A DNA stretch of 37,121 nucleotides. Origin: Paludibacteraceae bacterium. Lineage in GTDB: Bacteria; Bacteroidota; Bacteroidia; Bacteroidales; Paludibacteraceae. The number at the start of each line of letters is the position of its first letter. Position 1 is the stretch's first letter. Location: contig JAEELX010000130.1 in the NCBI GenBank assembly GCA_016282955.1, positions 1-37,121 on the forward strand. The letters run 5' to 3'. The notes under the pieces were generated by a model. That model saw only the letters and a list, made by a program, of their open reading frames with translations, was not told the DNA's origin and ran no database searches. A program made the translations under genes and the position numbers. Of the stretch, positions 7,602-15,953 are shown one piece after another.

Positions 7602-8801
7602 ATGTGGATATATTTTTTCTTGGTTCGTTTAGCGGCATTGTTTGGGCATCGGAAGGCTAAGATGTTGGTGCAAGGGCAAGGTCAAACCATTCCCGCTTTA
7701 TCAAAAGCCATACATAAAGATGACAAAATTGTTTGGTTTCACGCTTCGTCTGTGGGAGAGTTTGAGCAGGCGATTCCGTTGATTGAAATGCTACACAAAC
7801 AGCAGCCGCAGTATCGTATCGTGGCAACTTTTTTCTCGCCTTCGGGCTACAACCATTTCAAGAACTACGAGTTGGCAGACGTGTTTTATTTGCCGTTTGC
7901 TTCTCGCACCAAAGCCCACCGTTTTGTGCAAGCGTTGCACCCGCAGATGGCGTTTTTGGTCAAGTATGATTTGTGGCCAGCGTACTTGAAGGAGTTGAAA
8001 GAGAAGAAGATTCCGACCTATCTCATTTCGTCTATTTTCCGTCCTTCGCAGTTCTTTTTCTCAATTTTTGGTGGGGCGTATCTCAATCTGTTGCACTGCT
8101 TTACGCATATCTTTGTGCAAAATGAGGCGTCTAAAAAGTTGTTGGGCGAACACGGTGTGCAAAACGTGACGGTGATGGGCGACACACGCTTTGACCGAGT
8201 GGACGACATAGCCAATAAACATCAACAACTGCCCATCGTGGAGGCGTTTGTGAAGAATGCCCAAAAAGTGATTGTGGCAGGCAGTACGTGGCCGAAAGAT
8301 GAGGTGCTCTTGGCGAGGTACTTGGAGAATCGTCCCGATGTACGTTTGATTTTGGCACCCCACGAACTGAACGAAAAGCATCTGCAGTTTATCTTCCAAC
8401 TCTTCGAGGGTCGCTATGCCAACTATTCGCAAACCGACGAACATAACTCGGGTTCGGCACGCATCCTACTCATCGATGTGATTGGCAAGCTGTCTTCTAT
8501 CTACGCTTACGGCGATGTGGCGTACATTGGTGGTGGCTTTGGCAAAGGCATCCATAACACGTTGGAGGCTGCTGTGTACGGCGTGCCGGTGTTGTTTGGA
8601 ACCAACTACAAGCGTTTCCGTGAGGCGTGCGACTTAGTCGAGAACAAAGGTGGTTTTGTGGTGAAGAACTACAAAACCTTGGAAGAGAATATGGACTATG
8701 CCTTGGACGACAGCAAAGCCATCGGCAAGATAACCAAAGCCTACGTACAAGCCGAAAAAGGCACTACGCAAAAAATCTATAACTTTATTTGGAAAGTATG
8801 A
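7602..8801 (+). CDS. waaA: 3-deoxy-D-manno-octulosonic acid (Kdo) transferase
   Basis: A 399-residue GT-B glycosyltransferase that adds Kdo from CMP-Kdo to lipid IVA at the cytoplasmic face of the inner membrane. A hydrophobic N-terminal anchor ([15 protein letters not shown]) is followed by the N-terminal Rossmann domain with [18 protein letters not shown], whose glutamate is the family's catalytic base, then [11 protein letters not shown], the linker motif [12 protein letters not shown], and the C-terminal donor-binding motif [20 protein letters not shown]. The length and motifs are typical. The ATG at 7602 follows the promoter directly. The stop overlaps the hisS ATG in an ATGA (8798-8801), indicating translational coupling. 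Confidence 0.93.
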   Translation: MWIYFFLVRLAALFGHRKAKMLVQGQGQTIPALSKAIHKDDKIVWFHASSVGEFEQAIPLIEMLHKQQPQYRIVATFFSPSGYNHFKNYELADVFYLPFASRTKAHRFVQALHPQMAFLVKYDLWPAYLKELKEKKIPTYLISSIFRPSQFFFSIFGGAYLNLLHCFTHIFVQNEASKKLLGEHGVQNVTVMGDTRFDRVDDIANKHQQLPIVEAFVKNAQKVIVAGSTWPKDEVLLARYLENRPDVRLILAPHELNEKHLQFIFQLFEGRYANYSQTDEHNSGSARILLIDVIGKLSSIYAYGDVAYIGGGFGKGIHNTLEAAVYGVPVLFGTNYKRFREACDLVENKGGFVVKNYKTLEENMDYALDDSKAIGKITKAYVQAEKGTTQKIYNFIWKV

Positions 8802-10153
8802 AACCGAGTATCCCAAAAGGCACACGCGACTTCTCGCCGTTGCAAATGAATCGGAGAAATTATATCTTTGACACCATCAAAAATGTGTTTCAACTGTATG
8901 GTTATCAGGTGATTGAGACGCCCGCGATGGAGAACCTATCCACGTTGATGGGCAAATATGGCGAGGAAGGCGACAAACTATTGTTTAAGATTCTTAATTC
9001 GGGCGATTGGCGTTCGGCGTTGGACAACACGAGCGACCTCTCGTTGGGACAAGCCACGAACAAAGTGGCTGAAAAAGGGCTTCGTTACGACTTGACCGTG
9101 CCGTTTGCTCGTTATGTGGTGCAGCACCGTGCCGAAATCGTTTTTCCGTTTAAGCGTTACCAGATACAGCCCGTTTGGCGTGCCGACCGACCGCAACATG
9201 GCAGGTACCGCGAGTTTTTTCAGTGCGATGTGGACATCATCGGGACACGTTCGTTGCTTGCCGAGGTGGAACTGTTGCAGATTATTGCGGAGGTGTATAA
9301 ACGGCTGAATATCGCGGTGGAAGTGCATATAAACAACCGCAAAGTGCTGGCTGGCATCGCACAATACATCGGTTTCCCCGACAAGATGGTGGATTTGACC
9401 GTTGCCATTGATAAGTTCGAAAAGATTGGCAAAGAGGCTGTGGAAGAGGAGTTACGGCAGAAGGGGCTGACGCAAGAGGCGATTGATTTGTTGCAACCGA
9501 TTTGGCAGTTGGAGGGCTCAACGGAGCAGAAACTGACCAAGTTAGCCGATTTGCTCAAAGATACCGACGAGGGTTTGAAGGGCGTGGCAGAGTTGCAGCA
9601 GTTATTCCAGCTGTGCGAGGGCTGCGGGGTGGACAAAACGAACCTGCTATTAGACCTGACGCTTGCTCGTGGCCTGAACTACTACACGGGGGCTATCTTT
9701 GAAGTCAAAACAACCGAAATCCCAATGGGTAGTATAACCGGTGGTGGTCGATACGATAACTTAACAGGTATTTTTGGGTTGCCAGACGTGTCGGGTGTGG
9801 GCATCAGCTTTGGTGCTGACCGTATCTACGACGTGCTAACGGAGTTGAATCGTTTCCCCGAAAATATCGCACAAAATACCGATGTTTTGTTTGTTTGTTT
9901 TGGCGAAAAGGAGTCGCAATACGCTATGCAATGTGCCAAGATGATGCGTCAGAATGGGATTAAGACGGAGGTGTTCCTCGACCAAAGCAAAATCAAAAAG
10001 CAGCTGGCGTATGCGAACGAGCGAGGCATTCCGTACGTGGCAATCATTGGCGAAGAAGAGATGGCAAGCGAGGTTATTTTGCTGAAAAACATGCTCTCGG
10101 GCGAGCAAAAACAGGTTGCCAAAGCGGAGTTGGAACATTTTACACTTCGGTAA
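8798..10153 (+). CDS. hisS: Histidyl-tRNA synthetase
   Basis: 451 residues from the ATG at 8798, which overlaps the waaA stop; a TTG three codons upstream is less likely because family members start at [13 protein letters not shown]. Class II synthetase motifs are present: motif 2 around [20 protein letters not shown], the histidine-binding [15 protein letters not shown], motif 3 region [13 protein letters not shown], and a C-terminal anticodon-binding domain. The gene is intact, but its last 80 bp (10074-10153) occur again, diverged, at 13139-13218 beyond the methyltransferase/ATPase genes. The present tail therefore seems to have arrived with, or been regenerated by, the insertion. Its last residues (ELEHFTLR) differ from the distal copy (ELERVTLQ). 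Confidence 0.97.
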   Translation: MKPSIPKGTRDFSPLQMNRRNYIFDTIKNVFQLYGYQVIETPAMENLSTLMGKYGEEGDKLLFKILNSGDWRSALDNTSDLSLGQATNKVAEKGLRYDLTVPFARYVVQHRAEIVFPFKRYQIQPVWRADRPQHGRYREFFQCDVDIIGTRSLLAEVELLQIIAEVYKRLNIAVEVHINNRKVLAGIAQYIGFPDKMVDLTVAIDKFEKIGKEAVEEELRQKGLTQEAIDLLQPIWQLEGSTEQKLTKLADLLKDTDEGLKGVAELQQLFQLCEGCGVDKTNLLLDLTLARGLNYYTGAIFEVKTTEIPMGSITGGGRYDNLTGIFGLPDVSGVGISFGADRIYDVLTELNRFPENIAQNTDVLFVCFGEKESQYAMQCAKMMRQNGIKTEVFLDQSKIKKQLAYANERGIPYVAIIGEEEMASEVILLKNMLSGEQKQVAKAELEHFTLR

Positions 10154-10339
10154 AGAATATCGGAAACATTATTTTACGTTGGATGCATTATAGTAACTAA
10201 CGATTTGACATTGCCAAGAATCTGGACGTTGGCGTGAAGCCTTATTAAACTCTAATAACGATTAAAAAAAATAAAAATAAAGAAAATGTCAAAATAAAAA
10301 TGCCTCTGGATTGTGTGTTTAGAAAATAAAATTGAAAAA

Positions 10340-11407
10340 ATGAATATGGAAGCAATAGATAAAAAGCAAATATCAGCAATAGACCTCTTTTGCGGAATAG
10401 GTGGACTAACAAATGGTTTGAAAGAAGCAGGAATAACCGTAAAGGCAGGGATTGATTCCGACAAAAGTTGTAAATATGCGTACGAAATCAACAATAACGC
10501 CAAATTCATTGGAGAAGACATCGCTAAAATTTCAGGTGATGACCTAAAAAAAATTTGGGGCGAGGATGATATTAGAATTTTGGTAGGGTGTGCTCCCTGT
10601 CAGCCATTTTCCACTCATTCCAACAAAGTTAAAGATAAAGAATTAGGTAGCAAATGGTTTCTATTGAATGAATATTTGAGACTTGTAGAAGAATCAATGC
10701 CATTGGTAATATCAATGGAAAATGTTACAAATCTAGCAAATAAGGATATTTTTCAGCATTTTGTACAAAGATTAGAAGAGATTGGCTACAATGTTTCGTA
10801 TAAGAAAGTGTTTTGTCCAGATTATGGCATACCTCAAAAACGAAGAAGGTTGGTTTTATTAGCCTCAAAACTTGGCAAAATAGAATTATTATCCCCGACA
10901 CATACCAAATCTCAGTATGCTACAGTTAAAGAAGCAATTGGCTCATTACCAAAGGTAAATGATGGAGAATGTTGTTCAAAAGACAGATTGCACTTTACCT
11001 CAAAATTATCAGAATTGAATATGAAAAGAATGATGTCTTCTGTTCCCAATGGAACTTGGGAAACATGGAGTGATGATCTGAAACTAAACTGTCACAAGAA
11101 ACAAACAGGAAAGACATACAGAGCAGTATATGGTCGTATGGCTTGGAATGAACCTTCTCCAACCATCACTACACAGTTTTACAATTACGGGACTGGGCGA
11201 TTTGGACATCCTGAACAAAATCGAGCACTGACTGTAAGAGAAGCATCTATACTTCAAACTTTTCCTGAAAACTATGTTTTTGCTCGTGAAGACGAAAAGC
11301 TTCATATAACAAAATTAGGAACCCATATTGGCAATGCTGTTCCTGTGAAATTGGGCTGTATTATAGGACAAAGTATTCTTAATCATATAAAATCATACGA
11401 GAAATGA
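10340..11407 (+). CDS. DNA (cytosine-5) methyltransferase
   Basis: 355 residues from the ATG at 10340; a GTG at 10313 only adds a non-conserved MCLENKIEK leader. All main m5C-MTase motifs are visible: motif I DLFCGIGGL (from D15), motif IV GCAPCQPFSTHSNK with catalytic C87, motif VI MENVTNL, motif VIII QKRRRLVLLAS, a short target-recognition region around residues 215-300, motif IX RALTVREASILQTFP and motif X GNAVPVKLG. It transfers methyl from S-adenosylmethionine to cytosine within a specific DNA sequence; the specificity cannot be read. The stop overlaps the downstream ATPase start (ATGA, 11404-11407). No restriction endonuclease gene is adjacent, so the ATPase/HEPN protein is the only candidate effector. 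Confidence 0.93.
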   Translation: MNMEAIDKKQISAIDLFCGIGGLTNGLKEAGITVKAGIDSDKSCKYAYEINNNAKFIGEDIAKISGDDLKKIWGEDDIRILVGCAPCQPFSTHSNKVKDKELGSKWFLLNEYLRLVEESMPLVISMENVTNLANKDIFQHFVQRLEEIGYNVSYKKVFCPDYGIPQKRRRLVLLASKLGKIELLSPTHTKSQYATVKEAIGSLPKVNDGECCSKDRLHFTSKLSELNMKRMMSSVPNGTWETWSDDLKLNCHKKQTGKTYRAVYGRMAWNEPSPTITTQFYNYGTGRFGHPEQNRALTVREASILQTFPENYVFAREDEKLHITKLGTHIGNAVPVKLGCIIGQSILNHIKSYEK

Positions 11408-13056
11408 AAAATTTCACATTTAATATTTCATTAAGCGTACTCAATCATTTAGGTAGAAATCTTTACCGAAATTTTATAACGGTATTGGGCGAAGCCATTT
11501 CAAACTCGTGGGATGCAGATGCAAAAAATGTTTGGATATACATTGATAGAATCAATAATACCCTTATAATCAAAGATGATGGTTTGGGTATGACAGAAAA
11601 TGATTTTCAAGAAAAATTTCTGAAAATTGGTTATTCTAAACGTAAAGATGGACAAACTAAAACAATAGGCGGAAGACCTTTTATAGGAAGAAAGGGGATT
11701 GGAAAGTTAGCGTTGTTATCTTGTGCAGAAAAAGTACATATTTGTACTAAAACTCAAAATAATAATTTTGTGGGTGGCATTATTGATAACAGTAATCTTG
11801 ACAAGGCTATTAATGATGACAATTCTCAATATCAATTGGATACTATTGACTTAAGCCGATTTCAGCAATTAAAACAATCGCTACAAAGTGGAACAATACT
11901 GTTGTTTGAAAACATAAACGATGGCATAAGGAATAGAGTAGAATATATTCGTAAATTAATTGCTCTATCATTTCGCTTTTCGATACTTGATAACTCGTTC
12001 AAAATATTCTTGAATGATGAACAAATATCGCTCAATGAACTAAACGATTTAGCACTAAGTACACAATTTGTTTGGCAAATTGAATCAATTGATGATGCTT
12101 ATTTACGTGATAAAATCTCTGCAACGCAAGAATATATCAAGCAATACAAAAAACTTACTTCAAAATTGAAGATATGCGGTTTTATTGCATCTGTGGAAAA
12201 ACCATCCAAGTTAAAAATAACAGGGTCGGACGAGAAAGTTTCGGTTGATTTATTTGTCAATGGAAGATTGCGAGAAAAAGATATATTAAAACACATTCAA
12301 ACTACAAGAGTTGTTGATAGTTATCTATACGGACAAATTCATTACAATGAATTGGATGATGATACCGACCGTTTTACGAGCAGTCGCGAAGGAGTTATTT
12401 CTGATGATCCAAAACTAAAATTATTATTAGAAGAGTTAAAAACAAATATCGTTAAAACAATTATTGAGGATTGGGATATTTGGAGGGTCGAAAATAGGCA
12501 AGAAGGTGATTCTGAGAATACAAGAATTACAAAAAAAGAACGAAAATCAAAGGAATTATTTGATACTGTTATTGATGAATACACACCACCCAAAGAATCA
12601 CCTAAACGTCACCAAGTTGATGAATGGGTAAATTCGTTACGTGATGATGCACAATTTAATCTAACATCTTACACAGAATGCTTTATTTCCGAAAATCTTT
12701 TGCGTAAATATATTGACCACAACAAAATAGCATTGTCAAAAGAGGCGCAAACGAAATTAAGCGAGTATAAGAAGAGAGAAAACACAGCGAAAGGTGCTGC
12801 CAATATCAGTTTTGATATTAGGCAAAACTCTACTGATTTGCTGTATTTTAGTATGGACGATTTGGCAAATCTTGTAGATAAACCGCAAGATCCTAATAAA
12901 CAATCGGGTATTGCAAGAGATGCAAAAGTATATAAGCCAATTCGTGATGCTGTGGCACACACTTCTCTAATTACACAGGTAGCAAAACAAAGTTTAAATA
13001 CAACATTCGAGAATATCAAAGCAAGAATAAAGCAATTAATAAATGGGAATACTTGA
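11404..13056 (+). CDS. GHKL (MORC/MutL-like) ATPase with HEPN-like C-terminal RX4H domain
   Basis: 550 residues. The N-terminal GHKL fold shows the Bergerat motifs: N box EAISNSWDADA (E30, N34, D37), G1 DDGLGM (58-63) and G2 GRKGIGKLAL (from G95), closest in style to HATPase_c_3 / prokaryotic MORC-like ATPases. A second transducer-like region follows (about 200-340: KLKITGSDEKVSVDLFVNGR, then DRFTSSREGV). Residues about 430-550 are helical and contain RDAVAH (R514-H519), an RX4H motif placed before a final amphipathic helix (FENIKARIKQLI), as in HEPN ribonucleases. Prokaryotic MORC/MutL-like ATPases have been described beside methyltransferases in restriction-modification loci. Translation is coupled to the methyltransferase by ATGA. 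The HEPN call is by motif and predicted helices only. Confidence 0.78.
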   Translation: MKNFTFNISLSVLNHLGRNLYRNFITVLGEAISNSWDADAKNVWIYIDRINNTLIIKDDGLGMTENDFQEKFLKIGYSKRKDGQTKTIGGRPFIGRKGIGKLALLSCAEKVHICTKTQNNNFVGGIIDNSNLDKAINDDNSQYQLDTIDLSRFQQLKQSLQSGTILLFENINDGIRNRVEYIRKLIALSFRFSILDNSFKIFLNDEQISLNELNDLALSTQFVWQIESIDDAYLRDKISATQEYIKQYKKLTSKLKICGFIASVEKPSKLKITGSDEKVSVDLFVNGRLREKDILKHIQTTRVVDSYLYGQIHYNELDDDTDRFTSSREGVISDDPKLKLLLEELKTNIVKTIIEDWDIWRVENRQEGDSENTRITKKERKSKELFDTVIDEYTPPKESPKRHQVDEWVNSLRDDAQFNLTSYTECFISENLLRKYIDHNKIALSKEAQTKLSEYKKRENTAKGAANISFDIRQNSTDLLYFSMDDLANLVDKPQDPNKQSGIARDAKVYKPIRDAVAHTSLITQVAKQSLNTTFENIKARIKQLINGNT

Positions 13057-13138
13057 GTTGTCATAATCAACATATCAAAAACAATAAATCTTTCCTTAAA
13101 ACCCAAATAATGAGCATACCTTTTTGATTTACAACTAT

Positions 13139-13218
13139 TTATTTTGCTAAAAAACATGCTCTCAGGCGAGCAAAAGCAAGTTGTCAAAGCGGAGTTGGAA
13201 CGCGTTACACTTCAGTAA
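13139..13218 (+). pseudogene. hisS: Displaced second copy of the hisS 3' end
   Basis: 80 bp aligning without gaps to 10074-10153 with 9 mismatches. In the hisS frame it still encodes [20 protein letters not shown] then RVTLQ and a TAA, against ...[13 protein letters not shown] in the intact gene, so most differences are silent. It has no start codon and cannot be expressed alone. The MFS gene on the other strand ends inside it (stop at 13205), which suggests this is the original hisS end that overlapped its convergent neighbour before the insertion. Confidence 0.9.
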
Positions 13219-14416
13219 CACTTTTCTTTTCTATCTGTTGGGCATAATCGACGCGGGTGCGGAAAAAGAAGAACAAGAAGCCGATTAGGTGCACGCCCAC
13301 AATCGTCCAAAAGGCAAACTGATAACTCAAATGCTCCGTCAAAACACCTCCCAACAGCACTCCCAGCCCGATTCCTAAATCCCACGCGGTCAAGGTGGTG
13401 GAATTAGCCGTGCCACGCTCATCTTTACGGGCGATATTGATAATCATATTCTGAATCGCTGGCCAATAATGCCCATTTCCCCAACCTATCAGCACTGCCG
13501 AACTATAATATCCGATACTGTTCGGGAACAAGATAAACACCAAATAACCCAACGTAGAGTAGAATAAACCTTGCCATGCACTTTGTGTCAAAAGCCCTTT
13601 TCGTAAGGCACGAACGCCCGTCAACCGTGCCAGCATCAAGCCGATTGCCAAAATCATAAAATAAACCCCCGTGCCACTCGTGATGCCCATCACTTCCTTG
13701 CCGTAGATTGCCAAATAGTTGCTCAAAACGCCGTAACAAAGCCCACAAAACATCGTATTGACCGCAATCATCCAGCCATTGAGCAAGAAAAATCGGTCTA
13801 AGGATAGTTTTTTCTTTTCTGCCACAGGTTGCCGTGTTGCGATATTGATTCGCGAGTCTGCCCACAGCCCAACCGCTGCCACAGCCAATGCCAGCCAAAA
13901 AAGTACATCAAAATTCCCCGTATATTTATAAATTGCGATGCCTGCCGAAGGTGCAATCGCAGTCGCCACATTACCGCTCAATCCGTAATAACCTACTCCC
14001 TCAGTGCGTTTAGACGAGGGCAACACATCAATCGCCATCGTACTATTGGCAACCGTTGCGGCTCCAAAAGGACCACCGTGCAACGTGCGGAAAATACCAA
14101 ACAGAAGCAACGTGCCAGCCACCAAATAGCCTCCAAAACACACCACATACAGCAATAAACTAATGAGCAACACCTTTTTTCGAGGGAACGTGTCCGCAAT
14201 ATACCCGCTGAAAGGTCGCACCAACAGTGCCGTTATCGCATAACCCGACAGCACCAAACCAATCGTATCTTTGCCCGCTCCAAACTGCTCGGAGAGGTAC
14301 AGCGGGAGCAACGGCGTGAGCAGATAAAAAGAGAATGCCATCGAAAAATTCGCCGTCATCACACGCCAATAATTAGCGTTCCAGAGCCGTTCTGTTGGGG
14401 TTATGTTGTTGGACAT
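13205..14416 (-). CDS. Major facilitator superfamily transporter
   Basis: 403 residues from the ATG at 14416 (an upstream TTG gives two extra residues). Twelve hydrophobic segments in two six-helix halves with a central basic loop (about residues 180-200) are as usual for MFS drug/sugar exporters. The loop 2-3 signature appears as SGYIADTFPRKKVLL, and the first half carries FRTLHGGPFGAATVANSTMA. The nearest style is the arabinose-efflux/YfcJ-like group (COG2814), but the substrate is unknown. Its last five codons lie over the displaced hisS tail (13205-13218). A promoter -7 box lies 17 bp before the ATG. The 176-bp gap upstream (14417-14592) to exonuclease III shows no supportable gene. Confidence 0.9.
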   Translation of the reverse strand: MSNNITPTERLWNANYWRVMTANFSMAFSFYLLTPLLPLYLSEQFGAGKDTIGLVLSGYAITALLVRPFSGYIADTFPRKKVLLISLLLYVVCFGGYLVAGTLLLFGIFRTLHGGPFGAATVANSTMAIDVLPSSKRTEGVGYYGLSGNVATAIAPSAGIAIYKYTGNFDVLFWLALAVAAVGLWADSRINIATRQPVAEKKKLSLDRFFLLNGWMIAVNTMFCGLCYGVLSNYLAIYGKEVMGITSGTGVYFMILAIGLMLARLTGVRALRKGLLTQSAWQGLFYSTLGYLVFILFPNSIGYYSSAVLIGWGNGHYWPAIQNMIINIARKDERGTANSTTLTAWDLGIGLGVLLGGVLTEHLSYQFAFWTIVGVHLIGFLFFFFRTRVDYAQQIEKKSVTEV

Positions 14417-14432
14417 AATCAAAATTGCCTTG

Positions 14433-14440
14433 CGAAGATA
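14433..14440 (-). promoter_or_regulatory. -7 element of the MFS gene
   Basis: TATCTTCG on the minus strand (TAnnTTCG variant), 17 bp upstream of the ATG at 14416. This implies a leader of only about 10 nt. Confidence 0.45.
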
Positions 14441-14592
14441 GGATTTTTTACGGATTGTAGCATTTTTTTATTTTTGGGAGGCAGAAGCACAAATAGGGCT
14501 TCTCATCGCCTCTATTTCCTCTTTGGAAAGCCATCACTTGGGTGGTTCAATCCTTGAAAATGGTTTATATCTTCTTTGGCCGACCATTTTTC

Positions 14593-15357
14593 TTAATCGT
14601 GATAATCCACAATCACCGGGGCATGGTCGGAAAATTTCTCGTCTTTGTAAATAAAAGCCTGCTGTGCGAGCGGGGCAAGAGCGGGACTCAATAGTTGATA
14701 ATCAATTCGCCAACCCACATCGTTGGCATACGCCTGTCCCCGATTGCTCCACCACGAATAACCCGCTAAATCAGGATACAGCGATCGCCAAACATCCGTC
14801 CAGCCAGACGCAATCACATCGCCAATCCACGCTCGTTCTTCGGGCAGAAAACCCGAGTTGTTCTGGTTGCTTTTCCAATTTTTTATGTCGATATTTTGAT
14901 GAGCGATATTAAAATCGCCACACACCACCATTTTACGATTTTCGTGCAACAGTTGGTCTAAAATAGGTCGAAACACGTCTAAAAAGCGAAACTTGGATGC
15001 TTGCCGTTCATCGGACGCAGACCCTGAAGGTAAATACAGCGAAATGACCGACAAATCGCCGAAATCCGCACGCACAAAACGTCCTTCACGGTCAAACTCT
15101 TCCACACCAAAACCCACTTGCACACGGTCGGGGGCTTGACGAGAATACAACGCCACGCCACTATAGCCCTTTTTCTCGGCAAACGCAAAACAACTGTGCA
15201 TGCCACACGGGTTTTTCATGTCCGCTGACAAGTCGTTTTCTTGTGCTTTGAGTTCCTGCACGCACACAAAATCCGCATTCGTCGTTCCCAACCACGCCAA
15301 AAACCCTTTGTTCGTAGCGGAACGAATACCGTTTAAATTCGCTGTAATGATTCGCAT
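14593..15357 (-). CDS. xth: Exodeoxyribonuclease III (AP endonuclease, XthA family)
   Basis: 254 residues from ATG 15357 (MRIITANLNGIRSA); the open frame extends four codons upstream to a TTG that is less likely. Endonuclease/exonuclease/phosphatase fold motifs are complete: NLNGIRSA, the metal-binding glutamate in CVQELKAQ, YSGVALYSR, the GDFNIAH catalytic motif with NxD, WxxDVWR (TDVWRSLYPDLAGYSWW), RIDYQLLSP and the terminal SDHAPVIVDY histidine. It cleaves DNA at abasic sites and degrades 3' ends in base excision repair. It is monocistronic, with a promoter at 15415-15422. Confidence 0.95.
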   Translation of the reverse strand: MRIITANLNGIRSATNKGFLAWLGTTNADFVCVQELKAQENDLSADMKNPCGMHSCFAFAEKKGYSGVALYSRQAPDRVQVGFGVEEFDREGRFVRADFGDLSVISLYLPSGSASDERQASKFRFLDVFRPILDQLLHENRKMVVCGDFNIAHQNIDIKNWKSNQNNSGFLPEERAWIGDVIASGWTDVWRSLYPDLAGYSWWSNRGQAYANDVGWRIDYQLLSPALAPLAQQAFIYKDEKFSDHAPVIVDYHD

Positions 15358-15414
15358 AGTTTTGTCCAAATTTAGTTTTTAGTTAATGGAGTTGAAATCA
15401 ATCACCTCCGAGTG

Positions 15415-15422
15415 CGAAAGTA
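15415..15422 (-). promoter_or_regulatory. -7 element of xth
   Basis: TACTTTCG on the minus strand, a TAnnTTCG variant 58 bp upstream of the xth ATG. Confidence 0.45.
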
Positions 15423-15709
15423 ATGATAAAATTGTAAAAAATAGTCTTTTGGCGTTTAATTTTTTTTATGGTGTGATTGCAGGATAAAGCGGAAGTCGAG
15501 GAGTAAAATCTCTTCTTTTACAATAGCCCAGTCGGCTCGTACGGTAAAAATCTACTGCATTTTGGCTTTTTCATAAAAGTTATCGTGACGTTGCAAAAAT
15601 GCCTAAAAAAATTTTTTACCAAAACCCTTTATTCCTTGTATTTAGTCACTTCTTTACCGTCTTTTTAGGTATTTTGAAAACAAAAAAACATCATTTATTT
15701 AAAAATTTA

Positions 15710-15739
15710 TTTGCAAATAAAAAAAAAGCTGTACCTTCG
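15710..15739 (+). promoter_or_regulatory. Promoter of the porin-imelysin-di-haem-CcsA operon
   Basis: TTTG at 15710-15713, an 18-bp spacer and TACCTTCG at 15732-15739. It is 25 bp upstream of the first in-frame ATG (15765) but 214 bp upstream of the ATG that precedes a proper signal peptide, so the transcript may have a long leader. Confidence 0.55.
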
Positions 15740-15953
15740 CAGGTTAATCTAATACGAAAACACGATGGATTCTTGGATTGATTTTTGGGGTTGCATAACA
15801 TTTCTTTGTTGGCTTTTTTACCTCGGTTGTAGAACAAAATTTTTGAAAACTCGCTATCAGAGATTCTTCGCTTTGGTAGGTGCAGTGAGTGGATTTAAGT
15901 TTTTAGCGTATAAAATGGGGAATTTTGCACTCCATAGACACGCTGAAAAAGTG

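Larger units (their letters stand above)
10154..13138 (+). mobile_element. Accessory insertion at the 3' end of hisS (methyltransferase plus GHKL-HEPN ATPase)
   Basis: The segment is bounded by two gapless 80-bp direct copies of the hisS 3' end (10074-10153 and 13139-13218, 71/80 identical), so one repeat unit plus insert is 3,065 bp. It is visibly more AT-rich than hisS or waaA. It holds two coupled genes and no integrase, transposase or relaxase. From 10154 to 10339 there is no supportable gene; a 14-codon open tail ending at PY-TAA (near 10247) may be a remnant. The layout is that of site-specific or homologous insertion into a gene 3' end with tail restoration; the mechanism is inferred. 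Confidence 0.6.
15370..15953. other. Region between exonuclease III and the iron/haem operon
   Basis: Contains the divergent promoters for xth (15415-15422) and for the porin operon (15710-15739). Between them (15423-15709) I see no gene, only AT-rich DNA with a weak GTAAAA/TTTTAC hairpin near 15507. From 15765 to 15953 a frame continuous with the porin is open (first ATG 15765, another at 15915) and encodes a hydrophobic start (CITFLCWLFYLGCRTKF). It may be an untranslated leader, a leader peptide, or an unusual N-terminal extension. Confidence 0.5.

Noticed and set aside
10299-10328. Nine-codon frame MPLDCVFRK before the methyltransferase as a leader peptide
   Set aside because: It is too short and lacks any feature of attenuation or a clear promoter; it is likely chance.
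10154-13138. Integrase-mediated genomic island with att sites
   Set aside because: The hisS tails resemble att-type repeats, but no integrase or excisionase is encoded in the insert, so only the duplication and insertion are claimed, not an integrase mechanism.
14423-14592. Possible coding remnant between the MFS gene and xth (minus-strand pieces such as MVGQRRYKPFSRIEPPK and WLSKEEIEAMR)
   Set aside because: The pieces are separated by a stop, have no recognisable family and are short; they could be an old gene fragment but this cannot be supported.
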